Shown in pieces: positions 55,834 to 64,000 of a stretch of 64,000 bases of DNA (the first letter of the stretch is position 1; every line of letters begins with the position of its first letter). The notes under the pieces are model-generated. The model did not search any database, was not told the origin of the DNA, and worked only from the letters and a program-made list of their open reading frames with translations. Where the stretch lies: NCBI RefSeq assembly GCF_013839525.1, contig NZ_JACDIS010000001.1:310001-374000 (forward strand), given 5' to 3'. This DNA comes from Chthonobacter rhizosphaerae (GTDB taxonomy: Bacteria > Pseudomonadota > Alphaproteobacteria > Rhizobiales > Pleomorphomonadaceae). The position numbers were made by a program, and so were the translations under genes.

Positions 55834-56787
55834 ATGGCCAGCTTGCTTACCAACGCGTCCGCCCAGATCGCGCTCCAGAACCTCCAGTCCATCAACAGGA
55901 CGATGGACGGCGTGCAGAACCGCATCGCCACCGGCATGCGCGTCAGCACGGCCGCCGACAACGCAGCCTACTGGTCGATCGCCACCACCATGCGGTCCGA
56001 CAACATGGCCCTCGACGCGGTCAAGGACGCGCTCGGCCTGGGCGCCGCGACCGTGGACGTCCAGTACACGGCCCTCAACTCCACCGTCGACGTGATGAAG
56101 GAGATCAAGGCCAAGCTCGTCGCCGCTCTCCAGCCCGGCGTCGACCGGGTGAAGATCCAGTCGGACATCACCCAGCTCCAGGGCCAGCTTAAGACCATCG
56201 CCAACTCCGCCGTGTTCAACGGCCAGAACTGGCTCGACGTGAACTCCGCGGCGACCGGCTTCTCCTCGACCCGGAAGATCGTGAGCGCCTTCACCCGGGA
56301 CGCGGAGGGCAAGACCTCCATCAGCACCATCGACGTGGACCTCTCGACGATCATTCTCAACGACGCGGTCACCGGCGCCACGTCCAAGGGCATCCTGAGC
56401 GTCGAACACTCCATCTCGTTCAGCGCGAGCGCCAGCATCTCGGGCGCGCAGACGGTCCTGGGCTTCACCATCAAGGCGCTCACCAACAGCGATGCCGACC
56501 GCGAGGCTCTCATCAAGCTCACCGACATGGTCGATGGCCAGCTCGGCAAGATCACGGCCGCGGCCACCGATCTCGGCTCCGCCAAGAAGCGCGTGGATCT
56601 CCAGAAGACCTTCGTGAAGGCGTTGACCGACGCGGTGGAGCGCGGCATCGGGCAACTCGTCGACGCGGACCTCGACAAGGACTCCTCGATCCTCAAGGCG
56701 ACCCAGGTCCAGCAGCAGCTCGGCATCCAGGCGCTGCAGATCGCCAACGGCAACAGCCAGAACATCCTGGCCCTGTTCCGCAACTAA
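55834..56787 (+). CDS. Flagellin 2
   Basis: 317 residues. D0/D1 ends: ASLLTNASAQIALQNLQSINRTMDGVQNRIATGMRV and AVERGIGQLVDADLDKDSSILKATQVQQQLGIQALQIANGNSQNILALFRN. The central part (SKGILSVEHSISFSASASISGAQTVLGF) is identical to flagellin 3, and much of the gene is near-identical to it, so the two arose by recent duplication or are homogenised. AAGGGA precedes the ATG at 55834. Likely a major filament subunit. Confidence 0.95.
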   Translation: MASLLTNASAQIALQNLQSINRTMDGVQNRIATGMRVSTAADNAAYWSIATTMRSDNMALDAVKDALGLGAATVDVQYTALNSTVDVMKEIKAKLVAALQPGVDRVKIQSDITQLQGQLKTIANSAVFNGQNWLDVNSAATGFSSTRKIVSAFTRDAEGKTSISTIDVDLSTIILNDAVTGATSKGILSVEHSISFSASASISGAQTVLGFTIKALTNSDADREALIKLTDMVDGQLGKITAAATDLGSAKKRVDLQKTFVKALTDAVERGIGQLVDADLDKDSSILKATQVQQQLGIQALQIANGNSQNILALFRN

Positions 56788-56799
56788 GCGGGCGGCGTT

Positions 56800-56835
56800 C
56801 CGGCGACGATCGCCCATCCGGGCGACCGTCGCCGG
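56800..56835 (+). terminator. Stem-loop after flagellin 2
   Basis: CCGGCGACG-A-TCGCCC, loop ATCC, GGGCGA-C-CGTCGCCGG: fifteen pairs with one mismatch. No T run. Confidence 0.6.
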
Positions 56836-56944
56836 GCGCAAGCCGAATGACACATTCACCAGGTTTGTTTACGGTCCGGTAAGGGTCGGGGCCCTATGGT
56901 TCCATCACGTCGGACGAACCGCGCATTCAAACGACCGGTTCGAA

Positions 56945-56995
56945 GGCATGATGCCACCCTCCGACGGGCCGGTGCTCCCAATCCGGTATGTCCCA
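56945..56995 (+). promoter_or_regulatory. Shared upstream block of flagellin 3
   Basis: Counterpart of 55760-55808: GGCATGATGCC ... CGGGCCGGTG ... CCGGTATGTCCCA. A GCAAG-led stretch at 56838-56858 and an AT-rich run (56855-56885) lie further upstream. Confidence 0.55.
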
Positions 56996-57023
56996 GCTGT
57001 ATCGAGTCGACAGGGACATCACC

Positions 57024-57968
57024 ATGGCTAGCTTGCTGACGAACGCGACCGCCCAGGTCGCGCTCCAGAACCTCTCGTCCATCAACAAGACGATGGACGG
57101 CGTGCAGAACCGCATCGCCACCGGCCTCAAGGTCGGTTCCGCCGCCGACAATGCGTCCTACTGGTCGATCGCCACCACCATGCGGTCCGACAACATGGCC
57201 CTCGGGGCGGTCAAGGACGCGCTCGGCCTTGGCGCAGCGACCGTGGACGTCCAGTACACGGCCCTCAACTCCACCGTCGACGTCATGAAGGAGATCAAGG
57301 CGAGGCTCGTGGCCGCCCAGAGCGGCAACCCCAAGCTGATCCAGGCCGACATCACCCAGCTTCAGGACCAGCTGAAGACCATCGCCAAGTCCGCGACCTT
57401 CAACGGCCAGAACTGGCTCGACGTCAACTCCGCGGCGACCGGCTTCTCCTCGACCCGCAAGATCGTGAGCGCCTTCACCCGCGATGCCGACGGCAAGTCC
57501 GCCATCAACACCATCGATGTGAACATCTCGAACGTCATTCTCACCGACGCGGTCACCGGCGCCACGTCCAAGGGCATCCTGAGCGTCGAACATTCCATCT
57601 CGTTCAGCGCGAGCGCCAGCATCTCGGGCGCGCAGACGGTCCTGGGCTTCAGCATCGCCACGCTGACCGGCTCGGATGCCGACAAGGAAGCCCTGGTCTC
57701 GCTCACCAACATGGTGGACGAACAGCTCGGCAAGATCGCCGCGGCGGCCACCGATCTCGGCTCCGCCAAGAAGCGCGTCGAGCTCCAGAAGAGCTTCGTC
57801 AACGCCCTGAGCGACGCCGTCGAACGCGGCATCGGTCAGCTGGTGGACGCGGATCTCGACAAGGACTCCACGCTCCTCAAGGCCACCCAGGTCCAGCAGC
57901 AGCTCGGCATCCAGGCCCTGCAGATCGCCAACGGCAACAGCCAGAACATCCTGGCCCTGTTCCGCTGA
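57024..57968 (+). CDS. Flagellin 3
   Basis: 314 residues, closely similar to flagellin 2 along its whole length: ASLLTNATAQVALQNLSSINKTMDGVQNRIATGLKV at the start, VERGIGQLVDADLDKDSTLLKATQVQQQLGIQALQIANGNSQNILALFR at the end. Differences cluster around residues 95-110 (QSGNPKLIQADITQ, three residues shorter) and 205-240. Exported filament subunit. A strong stem-loop follows. Confidence 0.95.
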   Translation: MASLLTNATAQVALQNLSSINKTMDGVQNRIATGLKVGSAADNASYWSIATTMRSDNMALGAVKDALGLGAATVDVQYTALNSTVDVMKEIKARLVAAQSGNPKLIQADITQLQDQLKTIAKSATFNGQNWLDVNSAATGFSSTRKIVSAFTRDADGKSAINTIDVNISNVILTDAVTGATSKGILSVEHSISFSASASISGAQTVLGFSIATLTGSDADKEALVSLTNMVDEQLGKIAAAATDLGSAKKRVELQKSFVNALSDAVERGIGQLVDADLDKDSTLLKATQVQQQLGIQALQIANGNSQNILALFR

Positions 57969-57988
57969 TCGTCGCCTCTCAAGTCCTG

Positions 57989-58017
57989 CGGCCGCGCTCC
58001 TCCCCGGAGCGCGGCCG
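57989..58017 (+). terminator. Stem-loop after flagellin 3
   Basis: CGGCCGCGCTCC pairs perfectly with GGAGCGCGGCCG over TCCCC; two T follow. The best terminator-like hairpin of the three flagellin genes. Confidence 0.6.
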
Positions 58018-58058
58018 TTCGCCGTCGCGGTGCGCGGCGTGCCCATGGAGGCTCCGCG

Positions 58059-58079
58059 CAAGCTTGCGCGGGCAGAGTG
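58059..58079 (+). promoter_or_regulatory. Conserved flagellar promoter element, fliF operon
   Basis: GCAAGCTTGCGCGG then GCAGAGT, 31 bases before the fliF start. Its first part lies in a perfect 14-base palindrome, GCGCAAGCTTGCGC (58057-58070). Confidence 0.55.
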
Positions 58080-58110
58080 CCGGGCAGTCCTGTCGAGGAG
58101 ACTGTCGCCC

Positions 58111-59787
58111 ATGGCAACGGCCCTGCCCCAAGCCGAACAGATCTGGTCCAACATTCTCAGCCTCGGTGCCCGACGGCTGGTCCTGCTCGCCGCCATCATG
58201 GCGGCCACTCTCGCGGCCGTCGGCGGCAGCGCCTACTATCTCAGCCGGCCGCAGCAGGCGGTTCTCTACTCCGGTCTCGCCAGCGAGGACGTCAGCCGCA
58301 TCGGCGCCGCCCTGCAGGAGACCGGCATCGCGTTCGACGTCAGCGCAGACGGCACCACCGTGCTCGTCAACACCGGATCGACCGCACGGGCGCGCATGTT
58401 CCTGGCGGAACGCGGCCTGCCCCAGGGCGGCACCGCCGGCTACGAGCTGTTCGACCGCGTCGACGGCCTCGGGCTCACATCCTTCATGCAGGAGGTGACC
58501 CGCACGCGCGCCCTGGAAGGCGAACTCGCCCGCACCATCCAGACGCTCAACGGCGTCAAGGCGGCCCGCGTCCACCTGGTGCTGCCCGAGCGCGGCACCT
58601 TCCGGTCGGATCGCCAGCAGTCGTCCGCCTCGGTCGTCGTCCGGGGCGAGCGGTTCGACAATCAGGAATCCACCCGCGCCATCCGCCTGCTGGTTTCGGC
58701 GGCCGTTCCGGGCCTCGCGCCCGAACGGGTGACCGTGCTCGACACGACGGGCCGGTCCATCTCGTCCGCGCTCGACGCCACGGCGGCCGGAGGCGGCCAG
58801 ATGGCGGACCTGGAGCAGTCCGTCGCGGAGCGGCTCGCCGAGAACCTCAAGCGGACACTGTCCCCGCACCTCGGCGTCGACAACTTCCAGATCAGCGTCA
58901 CGCCGGTCCTCAACACCGACCGGGTGCGCATGGCCGAGACCACCTTCGACCCGGAAAGCCGGGTGGAGCGGTCGATCCGCACGGTCCGGGAATCGGAGAT
59001 GGCCCAGAACGCCTCCACCGAACGGCCCACGACCGTCGAGCAGAACCTCCCGGAACCCGGCGGCGCCGGAACCCAGGCGGACAGGTCCAACCAGGAGGTC
59101 CAGAAGCGGGAGGAACTGGTCAACTACGAGCTGTCGTCCCGGACCACCGAGACCACCAAGGACGGCTACGACCTGAAGAAGCTCTCCATCGCGCTGGTGG
59201 TGAACCGCACCCGGCTGCAGGCGATCGCCGACGCCGAGGGCGGCGCGCCGGTGGCCGACCAGATCGCCAACCTGGAGCGGATCGCCGCCTCCGCGGCCGG
59301 CATCGACCAGAGCCGGGGCGACCAGATCACCGTCACGGCGGTCGACTTCCTCTCCGCCGACGAGCAGCTGACGCCGATCGAGCCGATCAGCATCCTGGAG
59401 GTGGTCAACCGGCACTTCGCGGACGTCATCAAGGCCGTCTCCATCCTGATCGTCACCTGCCTGCTGATCTGGTTCGGCCTGAAGCCCGCGGTCGCCGCCC
59501 TGGTGCCGGCGCCGTCGCCGAGCACCCCCGCCGGCGCCAACATGGTGGTCGGACCCGACGGCAAGTCGATCCTCGTCGGCCCGGACGGCAAGCCGTTGGA
59601 CGGCAGCCTGCTGCCGCCCAACCCGGAGGAGACGCTCGCGCTCCTGGAGGACCTCGCCACCAAGCCGAACCGCGACAAGATCCGCCGGCTGGAGGCCGCC
59701 ATGCTGGCCGACGAGGACCAGGCCATGATCGTCCTCAAGCAGTGGCTGTACCAGTGGGGGCCGAGCTATGCGTCGAATTCTGATTGA
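58111..59787 (+). CDS. fliF: Flagellar MS-ring protein FliF
   Basis: 558 residues. N-terminal helix (LVLLAAIMAATLAAVGGSAYYLS), ring-building motifs in the periplasm (QAVLYSGLASEDVSRIGAALQETGI, LEGELARTIQTLNGVKAARVHLVLPE), the beta-collar region, then a second helix (AVSILIVTCLLIWFGLKPAVAALV) and the cytoplasmic tail that binds FliG. ATG at 58111. The 3' end overlaps fliH by 20 bases. First gene of fliF-fliH-motB-motC-fliK. Confidence 0.96.
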   Translation: MATALPQAEQIWSNILSLGARRLVLLAAIMAATLAAVGGSAYYLSRPQQAVLYSGLASEDVSRIGAALQETGIAFDVSADGTTVLVNTGSTARARMFLAERGLPQGGTAGYELFDRVDGLGLTSFMQEVTRTRALEGELARTIQTLNGVKAARVHLVLPERGTFRSDRQQSSASVVVRGERFDNQESTRAIRLLVSAAVPGLAPERVTVLDTTGRSISSALDATAAGGGQMADLEQSVAERLAENLKRTLSPHLGVDNFQISVTPVLNTDRVRMAETTFDPESRVERSIRTVRESEMAQNASTERPTTVEQNLPEPGGAGTQADRSNQEVQKREELVNYELSSRTTETTKDGYDLKKLSIALVVNRTRLQAIADAEGGAPVADQIANLERIAASAAGIDQSRGDQITVTAVDFLSADEQLTPIEPISILEVVNRHFADVIKAVSILIVTCLLIWFGLKPAVAALVPAPSPSTPAGANMVVGPDGKSILVGPDGKPLDGSLLPPNPEETLALLEDLATKPNRDKIRRLEAAMLADEDQAMIVLKQWLYQWGPSYASNSD

Positions 59788-60373
59788 CGAACTGGCCTTC
59801 ATCCCGCCGGCCAATCGCGTCGAGGCGTCCCCGCCGGTGGAGCGGGCCCGGGTCGAAGCGGTCGTGGACCTGGACGCCGTCCTGGCGGAGGCGCGCGCCG
59901 AGGAGCGGGTGATCGCCGCGGAGGCCGCGGCCCTGGCCCGGGAGCAGGCCGATCTCGCCCGCGAGCGTGCCGTCGCGGAGGCGCGGGAGGCCTGGGCCGC
60001 GAGCGAGGGCGCGGTCCTGGCGGCGGCGCTCTCGGACGGCCTCGCCCGGATGGAGCGGGCGCTGGGCGACGCGGTCGCCCGCGTGCTTCTGCCCTATGTG
60101 GACGGCCTGCAGCACGAGCGCCTTCTCGCCGCCTTCGTGGAGGCCCTGCGCGCCGCCGTGGAGGATCCCGCCCGCCCGCCGCTGACGATCCGGGGCCGGC
60201 CGGACCTCCTCGACGCGCTGCGCCGCGCCTATCCGGACATCGACACCGTCGCGTCCCTGCGAAGCGCCGACGGCGCCAACCTCGTCCTCGACGCGGACCC
60301 GCTCCAGCTGGCCAGCCGCTTCGGCGACTGGGCCCGCCTTCTGACGCGCGCGACCGAGGCAGGTGAACCATGA
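59768..60373 (+). CDS. fliH: FliH-like flagellar assembly protein
   Basis: 201 residues, cytoplasmic. A charged Ala/Glu coiled coil (residues ~35-85: DAVLAEARAEERVIAAEAAALAREQADLARERAVAEAREAW) is followed by an alpha/beta domain with the FliH/YscL-like pattern LTIRGRPDLLDALRRAYPDID. It regulates FliI and brings it to the C ring. Similarity to FliH is fold-like rather than strong, but the position after fliF and before motB is conserved in rhizobia. Confidence 0.78.
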   Translation: MRRILIDELAFIPPANRVEASPPVERARVEAVVDLDAVLAEARAEERVIAAEAAALAREQADLARERAVAEAREAWAASEGAVLAAALSDGLARMERALGDAVARVLLPYVDGLQHERLLAAFVEALRAAVEDPARPPLTIRGRPDLLDALRRAYPDIDTVASLRSADGANLVLDADPLQLASRFGDWARLLTRATEAGEP

Positions 60374-61764
60374 GCGAGTTGACGTCTTCGGCCGTGATCG
60401 TCCGCCGCTACAACCGGGACACCGCCGAGGTCACCAAGGGCGGCGCCTGGAAGGTCGCCCATGCGGACTTCATGACCGCCATGATGGCCTTCTTCCTGGT
60501 CATGTGGCTGGTGAACTCCACCGACGAGGAGGTTCGGCGGGGCGTCGCGCGCTATTTCAACCCGATCCAACTGACCGAGACCCGCGCCGAAGGCCGGGGC
60601 CTCAACGACCCGAGCTTCTCCGCCGGCGCCGCCACCGACCGGGTGGCGAGCCAAGGGCAGACCCCCTCGACGGAACCGGGCGGCACCCCCGCCGCGTCGG
60701 CGACCGACGACGTGACGTCCGAGGTGGAGCTCTTCTCCGACCCCTATCTCGCCATCGAGACGATCGCGCAGGCCGCCAAGCCGGAGGCGGCCGGCGAAGG
60801 GCCGCGGTCGCCCCTGTCCGGAACGCCGGACGGAACCAGCGGCAACGGCGTCCGGGACCCGTTCGACCCGACCTCCTGGACGCGTCCCTTCCCGAAGACG
60901 TCCGAGGAGGTGGGCACCTCCCGGGCGGCGGAGGCCGACCACGCGCCGAGCAAGGTCGCGGCGGGCGCGGACGGCGAAGGCGCCCCGGACGCGGCCCGGC
61001 AAACCGCGCCCGCCGCCCGCGCGGGCGCGGACGGAACCCTGGACACGGCTAACCTCGACCCGCGGGACGGGACGCGCACCGGCACGGCCGCCGAGACCAC
61101 AACCGGCGACCGGCCGGGCGACACCGCCGCCCCGCCCGCCGCCGCCCCGTCTTCCGCCGCCCAATCCTCCGCCGCCCAATCCTCCGCCGCCCAATCCTCC
61201 GCCGCCCAATCCTCCACCGCCCAATCCTCCACCGCCCAGGCCGCCACGGGCGCCGCCGCGAACCCGGCGAACGCGGCCGGCGGGGGTGAGGCGAGCGAGG
61301 AGACCCGCCTGGAGGCCAGGATCGACGGGCTGAGGCTCTCCCTGGCGAAGCTCGACGACGGCGAGGGTCCGCTGGTCGAGGTGGAACAGGTGCAGGGCGG
61401 CATGCTGATCAACCTCACCGACCGGGCCACGCGCTCGATGTTCGCAAGCGGCTCCGCCTCGCCGACCCCCGAACTGATCTCCGCCATCGACAAGATCGCC
61501 GCCGCGGTGAAGAGCATCGACGGCCAGATCATCGTCCGCGGCCACACGGACGGGCGGCCGTTCCGGTCGAAGTCCTACGACAACTGGCGCCTGTCCACCG
61601 CGAGGGCCCACATGGCCGCCTACATGCTGGTGCGCGGCGGCGTCGCCGAGACTCAGATCGACCATGTGGAGGGCCACGCCGACCGCAAGCTGAGGCGGCC
61701 GGAGGATCCCGGCGCGGCCGAAAACCGGCGGATCGAGATCCTGGTGAGGCCGAACGCCCCATGA
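60370..61764 (+). CDS. motB: Flagellar stator protein MotB with long repeat-bearing linker
   Basis: 464 residues, much longer than enterobacterial MotB (~310). N-terminus: GAWKVAHADFMTAMMAFFLVMWLVNS with the proton-carrying D33 in the single helix. The plug region follows (RGVARYFNPIQL). Residues ~95-305 are a low-complexity Ala/Thr/Asp linker with SSAAQ repeats. The C-terminal OmpA-like domain (IIVRGHTDGRPFRSKSYDNWRLSTARA) holds peptidoglycan. The frame overlaps fliH by four bases and motC by four. Extra linker length is typical of rhizobial MotB, where MotC adds control. Confidence 0.95.
   Translation: MSELTSSAVIVRRYNRDTAEVTKGGAWKVAHADFMTAMMAFFLVMWLVNSTDEEVRRGVARYFNPIQLTETRAEGRGLNDPSFSAGAATDRVASQGQTPSTEPGGTPAASATDDVTSEVELFSDPYLAIETIAQAAKPEAAGEGPRSPLSGTPDGTSGNGVRDPFDPTSWTRPFPKTSEEVGTSRAAEADHAPSKVAAGADGEGAPDAARQTAPAARAGADGTLDTANLDPRDGTRTGTAAETTTGDRPGDTAAPPAAAPSSAAQSSAAQSSAAQSSAAQSSTAQSSTAQAATGAAANPANAAGGGEASEETRLEARIDGLRLSLAKLDDGEGPLVEVEQVQGGMLINLTDRATRSMFASGSASPTPELISAIDKIAAAVKSIDGQIIVRGHTDGRPFRSKSYDNWRLSTARAHMAAYMLVRGGVAETQIDHVEGHADRKLRRPEDPGAAENRRIEILVRPNAP
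61150..61239 (+). repeat. Six 15-base coding repeats in motB
   Basis: Six tandem units, four encoding SSAAQ and two SSTAQ. The inner units are identical. Changes in number would lengthen or shorten the periplasmic linker of MotB by five residues each. Confidence 0.9.
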
Positions 61765-63197
61765 CACGCCTCCTCGCCCTCCTTCTCGGCGTGGTCCTCG
61801 CGTCGGGCGCGGCCGCCGCTCCCGAATGGCTGATCGCGCCGCCGGGCGCGCCCGAGGCCCCGCGCGCCGGACCTCGGCTCCCCGGCGGCGCGGGCGTCCC
61901 CGGCACCGCCCCGGATCCTGCGCGCGTCTTCGCGGTCCGACCGGGTCCGGTCATCGCCGATCGGCTCTGGCCGCCCGGCGACGTCACCGCCTGGCCCTGG
62001 GAGGCGGACCCGACCGCCACCGGGGCGATCTGGGGCTTCTTCGCCGAGCGGCCGCCCCTGCCGGAGGATCCGACCTTCCCGTTCCCGCAGCCGTTCGAAC
62101 TCGTCCGCGCGCTCCTGCAGCAGCAGGAGCGGATCGGGCTCGGCGACGTGAAGGCCTACCAGACCCTGTCGGACACCCTTGAGCGCACCGCCGGGCAGAT
62201 CGCCGCCATGCCGCCGGAGGTGTGGGCCGTGCGGCGGAACGGCCGCGCCCTCGCGGTCTTCGTGGCGATCGGCGGCGATCCCTCCACGGCCGAGCGGCTT
62301 CTGGCCGACGGCACCGACCTCGGCCTGCCGGCCGACCTCCTGGAGGGGCTCGTCGCCTATGGGCGCGGCGAAATGGACGCCGCCACCCGTCTCCTCAGGT
62401 CCATCGATCCCGGCGCGCTGCAACCCATCCTCGGCGGCCATGTGGCCCTCGTCAGGGCCGCCCTCGCCACCCGGGTGAAGAGCGACGACGCGGCCGCCCT
62501 CTTCGACATCGCCCGCGAACTCCTGCCCGGCACGCTGGTGGAGGAGGCCGCCCTCAGGCATGGCGCCGTCCACGCGGGCCGGTCCGGCGATTTCCAGCGG
62601 TTCAGGCGGCTGTCCGGCCTCTACGTCCGGCGCTTCCACCGCTCGGTCTTCTTCGGCGACATGCAGCAGCAGGCCGCCATGGTGATGCTCCAGCTCACCA
62701 CGGCCCGCGCCAAGGGGCGCTTCGACGAGATCCGGACCCTGATCGACGAGTTCGAGCCCACCTACCGGCGCGACATCTACCTGCTGCTCGCCCGGCGCGG
62801 TCTGATCGGGGGCGATCCGGAGATCGCCGTCGTGGCCGGCGAGGTGGCGACGCCTCTCGCCGCCGACGACGACGTGAGCCGGGCCCGCGCGGATCTCTAC
62901 CTCGGCACGGCCGAGATGTTGAACGGCCGCGTCCACAGCGCCCGCCGGAGGCTCGACGCGATCCGCGAGGAGGCGCTGCCCGATCGGGACCGTCCGATGC
63001 TGGCGGCGTCCAGGTCCTTCGCCCGGCGGCTCCTCACCCAGGCCGACGTGGGATCCGACGACGACCAGGCGCTGATCGACGAGACGAAACGGCGGGCGAG
63101 CCTGCCGGATCCGTTCGCCTCCGTCGTGTCGGCGCAGGCGGACCAGGTGGCCGCGGCCGCGCTCGACGTCCTCAAGGAGGCAAGCCATGTCCCATGA
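61761..63197 (+). CDS. motC: Periplasmic motility protein MotC
   Basis: 478 residues. A signal peptide (RLLALLLGVVLASGAAAA) leads to a mature periplasmic protein. The central and C-terminal part is helical and TPR-like (LLRSIDPGALQPILGGHVALVRAALATR, ARELLPGTLVEEAALRHGAVHAG, LTTARAKGRFDEIRTLIDEFEPTYRRDIYLLLARR). In Sinorhizobium MotC binds MotB and sets stator activity; it needs MotE. The start overlaps the motB stop; the fliK start lies within its last codons. Confidence 0.93.
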   Translation: MTRLLALLLGVVLASGAAAAPEWLIAPPGAPEAPRAGPRLPGGAGVPGTAPDPARVFAVRPGPVIADRLWPPGDVTAWPWEADPTATGAIWGFFAERPPLPEDPTFPFPQPFELVRALLQQQERIGLGDVKAYQTLSDTLERTAGQIAAMPPEVWAVRRNGRALAVFVAIGGDPSTAERLLADGTDLGLPADLLEGLVAYGRGEMDAATRLLRSIDPGALQPILGGHVALVRAALATRVKSDDAAALFDIARELLPGTLVEEAALRHGAVHAGRSGDFQRFRRLSGLYVRRFHRSVFFGDMQQQAAMVMLQLTTARAKGRFDEIRTLIDEFEPTYRRDIYLLLARRGLIGGDPEIAVVAGEVATPLAADDDVSRARADLYLGTAEMLNGRVHSARRRLDAIREEALPDRDRPMLAASRSFARRLLTQADVGSDDDQALIDETKRRASLPDPFASVVSAQADQVAAAALDVLKEASHVP

Positions 63198-64000
63198 TGC
63201 AGCGGCGGGCCCTGTCCGCGCGGCCCCTCCCGGGCGGCCGACGGCCCAGGCGCGTCCGGAGAGCGGCCCCGGCCAGGGGGACGGCTTCGCCGGCCACGTG
63301 GCCTCCGTGGCGGCCGAGCAGAAGCGCGAGCCGAACGGCGGGACGCCGGGCGCTGACGACCGTCAGCGGGGCGGGAACGGCGGCTCCGGCGGCGATGCCG
63401 CCAAGGCCGCCCGGACGCCGGCGCAGAAGGACGGTCGCGCGGACGCGACCGGCGCGACGACACCGGACGACAAGGCGGCCGACGCCGGGTCGACGGACGC
63501 AACGGCTCCGGACCGGCCGGCGCAGGCGGCGTCGGACCCTGGCGTCGGCGCCCAATGGTCCCTCGCGGCTCTCGCCGCCGCCGGCGCCCGGGACCCGGGC
63601 GCCAGCTCCGCGCCGCTGGATGCCGCCGCGGCCTCGCGGCCCGGACAGCGGCCCGGCGGCGCCGGGACCGACGGCCGCGACCCGTCCTCCGCCCGTGGCC
63701 CCGGCGGGCCGGACCTCATGGCGGACCTGGTCCTGCCGGACCTTGAAACCTTGAAGCGCCAGCTGGACGCCAGGGGGGACCGGGCCGCGCAGGGCCGTCC
63801 CGCTGGGGCCGACCCCGCGCGCCCGGACGGCCAAGGCGCAACCACGCTCGCCCTCATGCTCCAGGAAACGGCCCGGACGGCTCCGGCCGGCGCGCCGGGT
63901 GCCGCGGGCGGCCAGGGCGCGACCATGCTCGCCCTCATGCTCCAGGGGTCGCCCCGGACGGCGTCGGGGGGCGCTGGCGGCCCGCTTCCCGATACGCTGA
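63187..64000 (+). CDS. fliK: Flagellar hook-length control protein FliK (formerly MotD), 3' end outside window
   Basis: Open from the ATG at 63187 to the last base, at least 271 residues. It overlaps the motC end by 11 bases and has AAGGAGG-like sequence ahead. The visible part is the expected disordered Ala/Gly/Pro/Asp-rich N-terminal region without helices or domains; the conserved C-terminal switch domain must lie beyond the edge. Two consecutive copies of a 27-residue unit (GQGATTLALMLQ... and GQGATMLALMLQ...) are seen at the end. The name rests on gene order motB-motC-fliK in rhizobia and on composition. FliK measures the hook and triggers FlhB. Confidence 0.78.
   Translation, partial: MSHDAAAGPVRAAPPGRPTAQARPESGPGQGDGFAGHVASVAAEQKREPNGGTPGADDRQRGGNGGSGGDAAKAARTPAQKDGRADATGATTPDDKAADAGSTDATAPDRPAQAASDPGVGAQWSLAALAAAGARDPGASSAPLDAAAASRPGQRPGGAGTDGRDPSSARGPGGPDLMADLVLPDLETLKRQLDARGDRAAQGRPAGADPARPDGQGATTLALMLQETARTAPAGAPGAAGGQGATMLALMLQGSPRTASGGAGGPLPDTL
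63829..63990 (+). repeat. Two 81-base coding repeats in fliK
   Basis: Units at 63829-63909 and 63910-63990 encode similar 27-residue segments containing LALMLQ. More copies could follow outside the window. Confidence 0.75.

Overview
The window is very GC-rich, almost wall-to-wall coding DNA from an alphaproteobacterium of the order Hyphomicrobiales (Rhizobiales). The order is indicated by FtcR/Rem-type flagellar control, FlaF and FlbT, MotC and its chaperone MotE, a DUF1217 protein inside the motility locus, short FlgD, and motif matches for CtrA and the general stress sigma factor EcfG. I saw no rRNA, tRNA, CRISPR, prophage or insertion sequence.

Layout. (1) 1-8023, + strand: GlgE-pathway operon, glgE (5' end outside the window), treS-maltokinase fusion and glgB, converting trehalose/maltose through maltose-1-phosphate to branched alpha-glucan. 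(2) 8109-16160: a vWA/TadG-like pilus protein, a repeat-rich L,D-transpeptidase, an AI-2E-family permease with an extra C-terminal domain, dps behind an EcfG-type promoter, a repeat-rich spacer, a beta-hydroxyacid dehydrogenase and a 67-residue membrane protein. (3) 16511-16629, - strand: a predicted EcfG-dependent small RNA with a C-rich loop and an intrinsic terminator. (4) 16719-24625, - strand: sugar ABC importer operon (binding protein, ATPase, two permeases), a LacI regulator with a perfect palindromic operator upstream, then a Gfo/Idh/MocA dehydrogenase and a hydroxypyruvate-isomerase-like enzyme. (5) 24838-28983, + strand: a CtrA-type box followed by an ABC-exporter-like protein with ruined ATPase motifs, a Sel1-repeat protein and the flagellar response regulator FtcR.

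(6) 29138-64000: a large flagellar/motility cluster. Two - strand operons (motA-fliM-fliN-fliG-flhB-orf; flgE-flgK-flgL-flaF-flbT-flgD-fliQ-flhA-fliR-fliJ-like-flgJ-flgN-orf-orf) and four + strand groups (DUF1217-flgF-fliI; flgB-flgC-fliE-flgG-flgA-flgI-motE-flgH-fliL-fliP; three flagellins; fliF-fliH-motB-motC-fliK). The gene set supplies the MS ring, rod, hook, P and L rings, export gate and ATPase, C ring, stator, filament and their chaperones. Six of the operon starts carry a related 21-base element (GCAAG... followed by a GC/AG-rich half), probably the site through which one regulator, perhaps FtcR, coordinates them. The last gene, fliK, runs off the right edge.

Things I consider most worth following: the GsrN-like small RNA, the shared flagellar promoter element, the catalytically degenerate ABC protein placed between a CtrA box and ftcR, and a pair of equally long (144-residue) uncharacterised paralogues at the ends of two flagellar operons. 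Several coding and non-coding tandem repeats (18, 28, 19, 23, 15 and 81 bases) are candidates for length variation.
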